The translations under genes and the position numbers were made by a program. This document shows positions 52,182 to 60,924 of a stretch of 64,000 nucleotides of DNA, in pieces. The DNA is taken from positions 248,001 through 312,000 of the forward strand of contig NZ_FXAT01000004.1 of the NCBI RefSeq assembly GCF_900177725.1, written 5' to 3'. Positions within the stretch are counted from its first letter, which is position 1. Each line of letters starts with the position of its first letter. Source of the stretch: Paraburkholderia susongensis (GTDB lineage Bacteria; Pseudomonadota; Gammaproteobacteria; Burkholderiales; Burkholderiaceae). The notes beneath the pieces are model-generated. The model was not told the DNA's origin, searched no databases, and saw only the letters and a program-made list of their open reading frames with translations.

Positions 52182-52820
52182 TCAGGCTTCAGTTGAGTGA
52201 GCGGTACGTTGAGCCGCAGTCTGCAGACACTTCTCGCGCACGTAGCCGAATATCTGCGCGACGCATTCGGCGGACGTCAACGTTCCTGTGTCGACGCGGA
52301 GCTCGGGGTCGATCGGCGCTTCATAGGGCGCGGACACGCCGGTAAACGAACCGATCTCGCCGGTTCTTGCTTTTGCATAGAGGCCTTTCGGATCGCGGCT
52401 CGCGCACGTGGCAAGCGGTGCGGAAAGGAAGGTCTCGATAAATTTGTCCGGCCCGATGATCTCACGCGCCATCGCACGGTCTTCGCACATCGGCGAGATC
52501 AGCGCGGTAATCACAATGAGGCCGGCGTCGTTCATCAATTGGGCGACGTGTGCGACCCGGCGGATATTTTCGCGCCGGTCTTTTGGGGTGAAGCCGAGAT
52601 CGCTTGCGAGCCCGTGGCGAACGTTGTCGCCATCGAGCACGTAGCAGGCATGGCCGAGAGCGATGAGTTGCTCTTCAAGTGCGAATGCAATGGTCGATTT
52701 GCCCGCTCCGGACAGGCCGGTCAGCCAGACCGTGGCCGGCCGTTGGCGGAACATGCGTGTGCGGTCCTGACCCGCGATCGTGCCGTGGAAGCGTTGCAGG
52801 AAATTCGGGGGCCTTTTCAT
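52182..52820 (-). CDS. cysC: adenylylsulfate kinase
   Basis: 212-aa P-loop kinase. WLTGLSGAGKSTIAFALE (~32-49) is the APS kinase Walker A. DGDNVRHGLASDLGF (~64) and the R-x-N-I-R-R motif (DRRENIRRVAHVAQLM) follow, and FLSAPLATCASRDPKGLYAKA is family-like. It phosphorylates APS to PAPS. AGGAGA precedes the ATG. It lies 18 bp downstream of a sulfotransferase gene, so its product PAPS probably serves that enzyme instead of, or besides, assimilation. No sulfate adenylyltransferase gene is nearby. Confidence 0.94.
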   Translation of the reverse strand: MKRPPNFLQRFHGTIAGQDRTRMFRQRPATVWLTGLSGAGKSTIAFALEEQLIALGHACYVLDGDNVRHGLASDLGFTPKDRRENIRRVAHVAQLMNDAGLIVITALISPMCEDRAMAREIIGPDKFIETFLSAPLATCASRDPKGLYAKARTGEIGSFTGVSAPYEAPIDPELRVDTGTLTSAECVAQIFGYVREKCLQTAAQRTAHSTEA

Positions 52821-52838
52821 AGATATGGTCTCCTGTGC

Positions 52839-54095
52839 TCACACGCAGTGCCAACCTTGCCGCCAGACTCCGGCGTTGTGCAGGCTCTCCACCGAATCGG
52901 CAATCGCGACGTGAAAGCCGTCCGGGATGCCGGCGGGCAGCGGAATGGAAAATCCCGCGCTGGAGGTAGCATATCCGGCACTGGCCACGTCGGGGCGAGG
53001 CTCACCGCTCGATCCGGTCGCGATGACATTCGTGCCGACACGGACCTCAAGCGGGACTTTCTGTTCCGGCCGGCTCAGATTGACGGCCCAGCCCGATACC
53101 ACGCCGTCGCGAACCGTGTCGACGAACCCTTCGAACAGGTCGGCGAGAACGGGTTTCCGGCTTTGCGCGAACTCCAGATAGGCTTCGATAGGTGAGAGGT
53201 CGAATCGGCGGACTACGCTGTTGACTTTCGACAGAAATGATTCATCGAAGCCGACAAGGGGAACGATGTGGACGTACGGATTCTCAAGCCGGTTTATTTC
53301 CGCCTGAATGACCCGAACCAGTTCCAGCGCATTCGAAAAGACGCTTCCCGTTTCCTCCGCATGTCTCTCGATCATGCGATTGGCATGACGGAATAATTCG
53401 TAATCGAGGTGATTGTCCTCGATAAATTTCTGTTTGGCTGCGTCACTTAAATGGCTTCTCTCCTTGGGAGGGCCGCTAGTCAGGTTGGTCTCGAAGTAAA
53501 ACGGTAATTTCAGTCCGGTCGTGCCACAAAGCCGGAGCAGGAATTCGCTCATATCTTCGCAAACGCCAACCGTACTCATGTGCTGGCTAAGACGTGTTCG
53601 CGCAATTTCGAGGCTGTTTTCATTTGCCACGGAATGACCGCTCAGCATGTAGACAAACAGATTCTTTCCGCCCAGCGATTCGCTGACCCATTCGTCAAGG
53701 GAGATCTTGCCTTGGTGCACAAACGACTCGGGTGCCGACACGGTTACACCTTGCATGACCGCGCCGTTCTTGCCGGTCGCCGCGTACCGGAAATGCGATA
53801 TCTGGCGCGCGAGAGGATCGCGCAGGATGGTGCAGTAGTTGACCGGGAGTCTGATGTTCCGGTGAAAGCCATACGGTTGATGCCCGCCGCCGATACCGGT
53901 TGCCAGCAGTTTCGCGCGGAAGCTATCGTAGCCAACTCTATCCCACACGAAATTGATAAATTGGTCTTTGCCTTTATTCAGTTCAAAAAACGAAATGACA
54001 GTAGAGCCGCCGCTTTTCGGAGGATGGATGAAAAAAGTGGGAAAAGACATACGGGGACATATGATAGATTTGTAATCTGTAAAGTCTAGCCGCAT
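52839..54095 (-). CDS. sulfotransferase with C-terminal accessory beta domain
   Basis: About 418 aa. FFIHPPKSGGSTVISFF (~21-37) is the PAPS 5'-phosphosulfate loop, and CTILRDPLARQISHFRY (~88-104) is the 3'-phosphate-binding motif (R-D-P-x-x-R-x-x-S). The last ~85 residues (GFVDTVRDGVVSGWAVNLSR...GFSIPLP) form a beta module also found attached to glycosyltransferases of surface glycan loci. It probably sulfates a surface saccharide or a small molecule. It is more AT-rich than its neighbours, suggesting acquisition with cysC. The start is uncertain: ATG at 54095 or at 54050 (just before SFPTFF); neither has a clear ribosome site. Confidence 0.8.
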   Translation of the reverse strand: MRLDFTDYKSIICPRMSFPTFFIHPPKSGGSTVISFFELNKGKDQFINFVWDRVGYDSFRAKLLATGIGGGHQPYGFHRNIRLPVNYCTILRDPLARQISHFRYAATGKNGAVMQGVTVSAPESFVHQGKISLDEWVSESLGGKNLFVYMLSGHSVANENSLEIARTRLSQHMSTVGVCEDMSEFLLRLCGTTGLKLPFYFETNLTSGPPKERSHLSDAAKQKFIEDNHLDYELFRHANRMIERHAEETGSVFSNALELVRVIQAEINRLENPYVHIVPLVGFDESFLSKVNSVVRRFDLSPIEAYLEFAQSRKPVLADLFEGFVDTVRDGVVSGWAVNLSRPEQKVPLEVRVGTNVIATGSSGEPRPDVASAGYATSSAGFSIPLPAGIPDGFHVAIADSVESLHNAGVWRQGWHCV

Positions 54096-54321
54096 GGCGC
54101 CGATGACGTTGTAACGTTTAATTACGCGATACGGCGTCTGGTTACAGCGGATAACGCGGGCTTTTGTTGTTATGCGTAATAAATAGGTTTATGAGCCCGC
54201 TATATGGGTTTTCGCGCTGCGGCATTGCTGCCGAATTGCCGCATTACACTGTCCCTTTATTATTGTCGCTTTGACGAGCGGCAATCACCGCGTAAACAAC
54301 GAAACGGCGCTTTTTAATGAA

Positions 54322-54345
54322 AAAACCCGCACGAATGCGGGTTTT
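54322..54345 (-). terminator. rho-independent terminator after thiD
   Basis: On the minus strand AAAACCCGCA and TGCGGGTTTT form a perfect 10-bp stem around TTCG, followed by further T. It lies about 24 bp past the thiD stop. Confidence 0.85.
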
Positions 54346-54368
54346 GGGTATCAAGTGGCGAGAGAGGG

Positions 54369-55229
54369 CTAATGCCGCGCTTCGCCCGGCGCCGCGTCCT
54401 GGTTCGGCGCCGGCGGCGTTTCGTCGTCGCTGCTGCGCGCCCAGAAGAAGCGGTCGGGCATATACGCACCCATGCCCGGCCGGAACGCATTGCGCACCGC
54501 CTGGTACAGGTACTCCTGGCCCTCGCGCACCGCTTCCGCGGGTTCCTGGCCGTTGGCGAGCAGCGCGGCGATCGCCGCGCCGAGCGTATCGGTCAAGCCC
54601 GTCAGCCGATGGGGCGCTCGGTCCCACATGTCCTGGCGCAACTGGCCGTCTTCGCTGAAGAGCGTGTTGACGAGCCGGTGCGTGCCGGTTTCCGTCGACA
54701 GAATGTACTCGCAGCCTTGTGACAGCAGGTGGGAGATCGCCGCGTCGAGGCTCGGCGCTTCCACGTCGCCGTCGGGCTGCGCGAGCGCGAGCAGCGTGGA
54801 CGAATCGGCGACCAGCAGCGTGGTTTGCGGCGCGAGCAGATCGGCGATTGCTTCGCGCAGTTCGTCGGCGGCGAGCACATGCTCGTCGTCGAGCGTGAAG
54901 TCGGGCGCGAGAATCAGCGGAACGTCGTCGTAGTCGGCGACGACTTCGGCAATCGCGCTGACCACTTCCGCGCGCGTGCACGCGCCGACCTTGAAAGCGG
55001 CGATCGGCATGTCCTCGAGCAGCATGCGCGCCTGTGTCGCGACGACGTCGGGGTCGAGTCCGGTGACTTCGTCGCAGCTCGCCGAGTCGCGCACGGTGTA
55101 GCCCGTGAGCACGGAGACGCCGTGGCAGCCCATGCTGGCAAGAGTCATCAGGTCGGCTTGCAGGCCGGAGCCGCCGGTGGGATCGGAGAGGCCGAAGGTG
55201 AGGACGATCGGAGGCGTGTCGCTGGGCAT
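54369..55229 (-). CDS. thiD: hydroxymethylpyrimidine/phosphomethylpyrimidine kinase
   Basis: 286-aa ribokinase-fold enzyme. VLTFGLSDPTGGSGLQADL (~9-27; the usual A-G-x-D-x-S-G-G-A-G-I-x-A-D motif appears as L-S-D-P-T-G-G-S-G-L-x-A-D), then TGYTVRDS, FKVGACTRAEVV (~80) and the late LTGLTDTLGAAIAALLANG (~210, G-x-G-D-like region with TDTLGA). It phosphorylates HMP and HMP-P in thiamine synthesis. The ATG at 55229 opens the conserved part; longer upstream frames are not family-like. Confidence 0.88.
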   Translation of the reverse strand: MPSDTPPIVLTFGLSDPTGGSGLQADLMTLASMGCHGVSVLTGYTVRDSASCDEVTGLDPDVVATQARMLLEDMPIAAFKVGACTRAEVVSAIAEVVADYDDVPLILAPDFTLDDEHVLAADELREAIADLLAPQTTLLVADSSTLLALAQPDGDVEAPSLDAAISHLLSQGCEYILSTETGTHRLVNTLFSEDGQLRQDMWDRAPHRLTGLTDTLGAAIAALLANGQEPAEAVREGQEYLYQAVRNAFRPGMGAYMPDRFFWARSSDDETPPAPNQDAAPGEARH

Positions 55230-55588
55230 GAAAATGGATAAAAAGAAGCAGGATTCTGGCGCGCGGCGCGCAACCGGCTCAATTATGCGGCCTAAACCGC
55301 CCCGGGGGCGTTTTTTCGCACGCCGCGGCACGTTTGCGGCGGCGGGTGGCTGGCAGTGCGGGCGCGTCGAGGGGCGGATCAAGCTCATGCAGAGGTTGTC
55401 CCGCCGACGCGCACATCCCCGCGCGGCATGACGCCGCAACCGCCGCTCCAGTTGCGCGGGACCGCTCCGCCAAAGGCCTGCGCACGCTACGATTGCGCGT
55501 TTTCGATTGCTAGGCATGGGGGCGGCAACACGGTACCATCATGGCTCCCGTTTCCACGGATTCACACGCTCAACGACGCGACACAAGA
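55230..55588. other. divergent intergenic region thiD / rubredoxin
   Basis: 359 bp containing the divergent promoters. I see no gene; open frames here are Arg/Ala/Pro-rich artefacts. No dyad was distinctive. Confidence 0.4.
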
Positions 55589-55759
55589 ATGGAATATCAA
55601 AGCTGGATGTGCCTGATTTGCGGCTGGATTTACGACGAAGAGGCCGGTTTGCCGGACGAAGGCATTGCGCCGGGCACCCGCTGGGAAGACGTTCCCATCA
55701 ACTGGACCTGTCCCGAGTGCGGAGCGCGCAAGGAAGATTTCGAGATGGTCCAGATCTGA
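55589..55759 (+). CDS. rubredoxin
   Basis: 56 aa, the usual rubredoxin size. The two iron-binding Cys pairs are C-L-I-C-G (residues ~8-12) and C-P-E-C-G (~41-45), with the conserved YDEEAGLPDEGIAPGTRWEDVP between them. It is a small electron carrier. The ATG at 55589 gives the canonical M-x-Y-x-x-W/F-x-C start. Confidence 0.96.
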   Translation: MEYQSWMCLICGWIYDEEAGLPDEGIAPGTRWEDVPINWTCPECGARKEDFEMVQI

Positions 55760-56150
55760 CATCCGGGAGACCGCCGGTTCGGGCCGGCTGAGTCTTTCTG
55801 GATCTTCACGGATCTTTCTGGACTGACTGGATTGTGCGGCTTCACGGGTTTCGCGGAACGCCTGAAGCCGTTAGAACGGGTGAGGGGCGTGCTGCCCGCG
55901 AGGTCCGCTACGTTCGCTGCGGTTGCCACCGGCATTGCTTGCTGAAGCAGGCTCTCGAAACCCGGTTTCAAACGTTGGCTGCAGGGACCGGCGTGTCCGG
56001 TACCCGTCTTACCGCGTCGGCGTGGAGCATCGTCGATGCGTGCCGTGTCGCAACGGCAGTCTGTCATTGTCCTGTCGCCGGTTCGCGCGTTGGCCGATCA
56101 CTCTGCATGCGGCGCGAAGCGACAGCCCGTCAGCTTCGTGTCGCCTGCCC
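55760..56150. other. intergenic region downstream of rubredoxin
   Basis: 391 bp with no supported gene. In related genomes a pil-chp signalling cluster is, from memory, often found next to rubredoxin; I see no remnant of pilG or pilH reading frames in this interval. A short repeated GATCTTTCTGG-type motif at about 55790-55825 is the only structure noted. Confidence 0.35.
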
Positions 56151-57584
56151 ATGACTCTTCGATCCGCTGCACCCGTTTCCTTCGACGCCCTGCCGAATCC
56201 GCGCGGCGGCGCGGTCCGTCCCGCGGAACTGGCGCTCGCCGAGGCGTCGCTCGCGTTCGAGCAGCGCGAGGAGAGCGGCGCGGCGCTGCTGCGGGCGTCG
56301 CAGGCATTGCACACGGCTGGCTGGCTGAGCGCGCAGCGTTTCGCCGATGCGCTCGTGCGGCTTTCGCCGCTCGCGAGCATTGAAGCGGCCGCGGCCCCGG
56401 CCGGTGCGCAAGGCGTGCGGCCGCTGTTCGGCGCTGCGCTGCGCGACTTCCGTGCGGCGCTCGAGCGTCACAATCTGCGCGAACTGTCGTGTTCGCCCAC
56501 GCTGTTCAACCACTACCACGCGCTGTGCGCGCAACTGGCCGAGCACACGCCCGGCACCACAGTCGCTTTCGAGGACCTCGCCCTGTGCGCGCGGCCGGTG
56601 CCGCCGGCATCGTTGCATGCGCAATCCGCCGACCAGCTCGCTCATCTGCGGGCGCGCTACGAACGCGCGCTGCTGCCGGTACTGCGCTCGCAGATCGAAA
56701 CGGGCAGCGCGGCCGCGCTGGCCGTCACGAATGCCGCGCTCGACGAGCTCGACGCTGTTTTCACCGAACTCGCCGGTCCCGACCCCTACGACTTCTGGCG
56801 GCTCGCGCGAGCCTGCGCGAAGGCGCTGCGGGTCGGCGGCCACGCGGCTCGCGATACCGACGCGCGGCGTTTCTACGCACGCTGCAATCTGGCGCTCGCC
56901 GATCACGCGCGCGGCATCGAGCGCGCACCGCGTTCGCTCGTGCGCGCGACGCTCGCGCTCCTGTGGCGCGACTATGCGCTGTTCGGCGCGGCGGCTGAGG
57001 ACGCCGACCAGGTCGAGGTACTGCACGACTACGGCCTGACCGTCGACTGGCACGTCGCGGGCACGCAATCGTCCGAAATGCTGTGGGAGGCGGGCGCGCT
57101 CGAAGCGCAATCGATCAGCGCGACACACAGTTCACTGTCCCGCGATCTCGGCGTGCTGGCCGTCAACGCGAACGCCTACGAAGATTTCCTGCAGACCGCC
57201 GACGCATCGATCCAGGCGCTGAGCGCGCATGCCCGCGCGGCCGATCAGCCGGAGAAAGCCGATCCCAGCGAGGCGCTCCAGGCAGGCGACGCCGCTTACC
57301 GGCTCGGCTCCGCGGCGTGCGCGCTCGGTCTCGGCCACGTCTCGCTGCTCGCCGATGCGCTGGGGCTCGCGTGGCGGCGTCGCGCGCACGCGGGCGTATC
57401 GACGCCGGCGGTGCGCGCGCATATGGTCGTCGGCGCACCGGCGGCGGACACGCTCGAACAGGCGGCCGAAGCGCTGCGCGCGACGCTGCACAAGGTCGCG
57501 GCGGGCGTTGCGCCGGCCGGCGGCAGTCTCACGCAAGCGGCGCTTGCCGCGCTGACGCGCGCGATCGAGCAGGGCGGCGCGTGA
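56151..57584 (+). CDS. FimL/ChpA-N-terminal-like alpha-helical protein
   Basis: 477 aa, almost entirely helical, with repeated Leu/Ala/Glu amphipathic segments (PAELALAEASLAFEQREESG, LLPVLRSQIETGSAAALAVT, AADTLEQAAEALRATLHKVA). There is no signal peptide, membrane helix, kinase or receiver domain. The composition and repeated LxxAxxALxxL layout resemble FimL and the N-terminal region of ChpA/PilL, scaffold parts of the type IV pilus chemosensory pathway. Similarity is suggested by pattern and gene neighbourhood, not by a decisive motif. The ATG at 56151 is chosen because upstream sequence is not protein-like. Confidence 0.6.
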   Translation: MTLRSAAPVSFDALPNPRGGAVRPAELALAEASLAFEQREESGAALLRASQALHTAGWLSAQRFADALVRLSPLASIEAAAAPAGAQGVRPLFGAALRDFRAALERHNLRELSCSPTLFNHYHALCAQLAEHTPGTTVAFEDLALCARPVPPASLHAQSADQLAHLRARYERALLPVLRSQIETGSAAALAVTNAALDELDAVFTELAGPDPYDFWRLARACAKALRVGGHAARDTDARRFYARCNLALADHARGIERAPRSLVRATLALLWRDYALFGAAAEDADQVEVLHDYGLTVDWHVAGTQSSEMLWEAGALEAQSISATHSSLSRDLGVLAVNANAYEDFLQTADASIQALSAHARAADQPEKADPSEALQAGDAAYRLGSAACALGLGHVSLLADALGLAWRRRAHAGVSTPAVRAHMVVGAPAADTLEQAAEALRATLHKVAAGVAPAGGSLTQAALAALTRAIEQGGA

Positions 57585-57975
57585 ATCGGCGCGTGAATCT
57601 TTTCGCGGCGGCGGCGGGGTGTGTGCGCCTCGTCACGGCGGGGCAAAAAATGAACCACACCGAGGCAGCATGAACAGCGACGATTCCGTTGCGATAAGAC
57701 ACAATCCTGCAACCTGCCGACATGCCGGCGGGCATGTCGCCTCACGTTGCAGATTCGCCGCCGCTTCGCTGTCTGATTAGCGCATGATGGGTGAATGAGC
57801 CCTGCTCGAACGTTCTCCGCGCGCCGTCTGATCGCGGCATGAGCGGGGCCGCGCGCGTGATAGAGTGCAACCTGATCCGGCGTCGATGGCGCGCGGCAGG
57901 CAGGGCCGGTGCAGCGCATCGCGCGGCTATGCTCGAAGCCCGCCATCCCGCATCGTCTTTGCTAAAATCCCAACT
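57585..57975. other. intergenic region upstream of yqgE
   Basis: 391 bp without a supported gene. It holds the hairpin at 57718-57739 and presumably the promoter of the yqgE-ruvX-pyrR run. Confidence 0.4.
57718..57739. promoter_or_regulatory. perfect hairpin upstream of yqgE
   Basis: CGACATGCC and GGCATGTCG form a 9-bp stem around GGCG, and TGCAAC/GTTGCA outside it can extend the structure. There is no T-run. It may be a leftover terminator of the upstream gene or a protein site. Confidence 0.4.
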
Positions 57976-58554
57976 ATGTCCAAGAGTACCGATCGCATCA
58001 ATCTGACCAACCAGTTCCTGATCGCCATGCCCAACATGGCTGATCCGACGTTTTCAGGGACGGTGGTCTACCTTTGCGATCACAGTGAGCGCGGCGCGCT
58101 CGGCCTCGTCATCAACCGGCCGACCGATATCGACCTGCAAGCGCTCTTCAATCGCATCGATCTGAAGCTCGAGATCGAACCGCTTCTCCATGTTCCCGTG
58201 TACTTCGGCGGCCCGGTGCAAACCGAGCGCGGTTTCGTGCTGCACGATCCGAAAGCCGGCAGCGGATATACCTCGTCGATGTCGGTGCCGGGCGGGCTCG
58301 AAATGACCACCTCGAAAGACGTGCTCGAAGCCGTCGCGAGCGGGTCCGGCCCGGAACGTTTCCTGCTCACGCTCGGCCACGCCGGCTGGGGTGCGGGCCA
58401 GCTCGAAGACGAAATCTCGAAGAACGGCTGGCTGACCGTCGAAGCCGATCCGAAAATCGTCTTCGACGTGCCCGCCGAAGAGCGTCTCGAAGCCGCGCTC
58501 GCGCTGCTCGGCATTTCGTTGTCGATGCTCTCGGGCGAGGCTGGGCACGCATGA
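57976..58554 (+). CDS. yqgE: YqgE/AlgH family protein
   Basis: 192 aa. [20 protein letters not shown] (~10-29), [37 protein letters not shown] and [17 protein letters not shown] (~135-150) are the defining blocks of this family (DUF179). The biochemical role is unsettled; AlgH influences alginate and other products in pseudomonads. It lies 10 bp before ruvX, the conserved order. Confidence 0.95.
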   Translation: MSKSTDRINLTNQFLIAMPNMADPTFSGTVVYLCDHSERGALGLVINRPTDIDLQALFNRIDLKLEIEPLLHVPVYFGGPVQTERGFVLHDPKAGSGYTSSMSVPGGLEMTTSKDVLEAVASGSGPERFLLTLGHAGWGAGQLEDEISKNGWLTVEADPKIVFDVPAEERLEAALALLGISLSMLSGEAGHA

Positions 58555-58564
58555 GGGGCCGCGC

Positions 58565-59005
58565 ATGAATCCGCCGCCCGGACGTGAGGCGACGCTGCTT
58601 GCGTTCGACTACGGCGAGAAACGCATCGGCGTGGCGGTCGGCAATTCGCTGACGCGCCGCGCGCGGCCGCTCGTCGTCGTGCAGAACCGCACCCGCGAAT
58701 ATCGTTTCGAAGCGCTCGGCAAGCTGATCGCCGAATGGAAGCCCGATGCGCTCGTGGTCGGTTTGCCGATGCACCCGGACGGCACGCCGCACGCGCGCAC
58801 GCAACTCGCGAAGCGCTTCGGCAACCAGTTGAACGGCCGCTTCAATCTGCCGGTGACGTGGGTCGACGAGCGCTATTCGTCGGTCGAGGCCGAGGCGGAG
58901 ATCCGCGCCGGGAACGGCCGCGCCGACATGCTCGACGCTGAAGCCGCCAGCATCATCCTCCAGCAATATCTAGACGGACTTTCCGACGCTCATGAGTTCC
59001 ATTGA
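58565..59005 (+). CDS. ruvX: Holliday junction resolvase-like RuvX/YqgF
   Basis: 146-aa RNase-H-fold protein. [20 protein letters not shown] (~12-31) carries the first catalytic Asp. [13 protein letters not shown] and [14 protein letters not shown] (~98-111, Glu/Ser region) and an [12 protein letters not shown]-terminus are typical. It acts in 16S rRNA processing and/or as a junction resolvase. It overlaps pyrR by 14 bp. Confidence 0.95.
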   Translation: MNPPPGREATLLAFDYGEKRIGVAVGNSLTRRARPLVVVQNRTREYRFEALGKLIAEWKPDALVVGLPMHPDGTPHARTQLAKRFGNQLNGRFNLPVTWVDERYSSVEAEAEIRAGNGRADMLDAEAASIILQQYLDGLSDAHEFH

Positions 59006-59531
59006 CGCCGAAGCGCTTTATCGCGCGTTGCTCGACCAGATTCGCGCGGCGTATGGCGATCAGCTCGCCGCCGCGCAGAACGGTGCCGAAGGGGTGGTGC
59101 TGGCCGGTATTTATAGCGGCGGCGCGTGGCTCGCCGAGCGGCTCGCGCGCGACCTGAACCTACCGAGCTTCGGCGTGGTGAACGTCGCGCTGCATCGCGA
59201 CGATTACGCGAAGAAGGGGCTGCACGCGCAGGCGAGCCCGACCTCGCTGCCGTTCACGGTCGACGGCCGCCGCATCGTGCTGGTCGACGACGTGCTGTAC
59301 ACGGGCCGCACGATTCGCGCGGCACTGAACGAGCTGTACGACTATGGCCGTCCGGCATCGGTCGAACTCGCGGTGCTTGCCGATCGCGGCGGACGCGAGT
59401 TGCCGGTGGCGGCGCGTTTTGTCGGCGGCACGGTGGATGTGCCTGCCGATGCGACGCTCGTGTTGGCCCGCGAAGCAGACGGCGAAGGCCGCGAGCGATT
59501 GACCTTTCACACCGAAGCACGCACCGATTGA
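58992..59531 (+). CDS. pyrR: PyrR: pyr regulator / uracil phosphoribosyltransferase family
   Basis: 179 aa. The PRPP motif is [20 protein letters not shown] (~95-114). [20 protein letters not shown] and [14 protein letters not shown] are family-like. In Gram-positives PyrR binds pyr mRNA; in proteobacteria it is mostly a phosphoribosyltransferase of unclear regulatory role. I see no PyrR-type attenuator in the 280 bp before pyrB. Confidence 0.93.
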   Translation: MSSIDAEALYRALLDQIRAAYGDQLAAAQNGAEGVVLAGIYSGGAWLAERLARDLNLPSFGVVNVALHRDDYAKKGLHAQASPTSLPFTVDGRRIVLVDDVLYTGRTIRAALNELYDYGRPASVELAVLADRGGRELPVAARFVGGTVDVPADATLVLAREADGEGRERLTFHTEARTD

Positions 59532-59811
59532 AACCCGCGCGAGCGGCGCGGCAGCGCGTAGAGTGCGAGCCGCGAATGGGCTGCACGAACATGCCGTTCG
59601 AACGCTGTCGCTCGAACGCCGCCGCTCGAGCCCGCTCGCGCCGCGCAAAAAGAGAGCAGCCGGGCGCCGCGGCGTGACGCGCGCAGATTGCCCGCGAATC
59701 GCCACTGAGCGCCACTGAGCGCTACTACGCGTCATGAATCGTCACAAGCCGTCACACGCAGTGCGCATCGACACCGATCACGTTGAAGCCCGTATTTGAA
59801 GCAGGTACACC

Positions 59812-60834
59812 ATGAACACCGCCACCCAGGCCCAGGATTCCTCCGCTAGCGCGTCCGAGCGCTTCCGCTACGGCTTCCTGAAGGGCAACCCGCAGCTCAC
59901 GAAAAACGGCGAGCTCAAACATCTGCTGTCGATCGACGGCTTGCCGAAGTCCATCGTCAATCACATTCTCGATACCGCCGACCAGTTCGTCAGCGTGACC
60001 GATCGTGAAGTGAAGAAGGTGCCGCTGCTGCGCGGCAAGTCGGTGTTCAACCTGTTCTTCGAAAACTCCACACGCACGCGCACCACGTTCGAGATCGCGG
60101 CGACGCGGCTGTCCGCCGACGTGCTGAATCTGAACATCAACGCGTCGTCGACGAGCAAGGGCGAATCGCTGCTCGACACGATCAACAACCTCTCGGCGAT
60201 GCACGCGGACCTGTTCGTCGTGCGTCACGCGTCGAGCGGCGCGCCGTACCTGATCGCGCAGCACTGTGCGCCGCACGTGCACGTGATCAACGCGGGCGAC
60301 GGCCGTCACGCGCACCCGACGCAGGGTCTGCTCGACATGTACACGATCCGCCATTACAAGAAGGACTTCACGAAGCTGCGCGTGGCGATCGTCGGCGACA
60401 TCCTGCATTCGCGCGTCGCGCGCTCGGACATTCACGCGCTCACCACGCTCGGCGTGCCTGAAGTGCGCGCGATCGGTCCGCGCACGCTGCTGCCGGGCGG
60501 GCTCGAGCAGATGGGCGTGCGCGTGTTCCACAACCTCGACGAAGGTCTGAAGGACGTCGACGTCATCATCATGCTGCGCTTGCAGAACGAGCGGATGAGC
60601 GGTGCGCTGCTGCCGTCGTCGCAGGAGTATTTCAAGAGCTGGGGCCTGACGCCGGAGCGTCTCGCGCTCGCCGCGCCCGATGCGATCGTGATGCACCCCG
60701 GCCCGATGAACCGAGGCGTCGAGATCGACTCGCAGGTCGCGGACGGCCCGCAATCGGTGATCCTGAACCAGGTGACGTTCGGCATCGCGGTGCGCATGGC
60801 GGTGATGGGAATCGTCGCGGGCAATAACGACTGA
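59812..60834 (+). CDS. pyrB: aspartate carbamoyltransferase catalytic subunit
   Basis: 340 aa. The carbamoyl-phosphate motif is [12 protein letters not shown] (~83-94). [12 protein letters not shown] (~165), [22 protein letters not shown] and [12 protein letters not shown] (~300) are conserved. It catalyses the committed step of pyrimidine synthesis. The longer N-terminus than E. coli PyrB fits the class that assembles with an inactive dihydroorotase homologue, which is encoded next. Confidence 0.97.
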   Translation: MNTATQAQDSSASASERFRYGFLKGNPQLTKNGELKHLLSIDGLPKSIVNHILDTADQFVSVTDREVKKVPLLRGKSVFNLFFENSTRTRTTFEIAATRLSADVLNLNINASSTSKGESLLDTINNLSAMHADLFVVRHASSGAPYLIAQHCAPHVHVINAGDGRHAHPTQGLLDMYTIRHYKKDFTKLRVAIVGDILHSRVARSDIHALTTLGVPEVRAIGPRTLLPGGLEQMGVRVFHNLDEGLKDVDVIIMLRLQNERMSGALLPSSQEYFKSWGLTPERLALAAPDAIVMHPGPMNRGVEIDSQVADGPQSVILNQVTFGIAVRMAVMGIVAGNND

Positions 60835-60924
60835 TGCCGGCCGCGCCGCACGCCGTGAGGCGGTGTGCGCGGCGGCGCCCGGAGACGGACCTGGCTGAAA
60901 CACAAGCTGAATAAAAGGCAGCGC

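Noticed and set aside
59695..59770. Short direct repeats (GCCACTGAGC, CGTCAC) before pyrB as a PyrR attenuator
   Set aside because: No anti-terminator/terminator pair or PyrR-binding loop could be drawn; they look like simple sequence.
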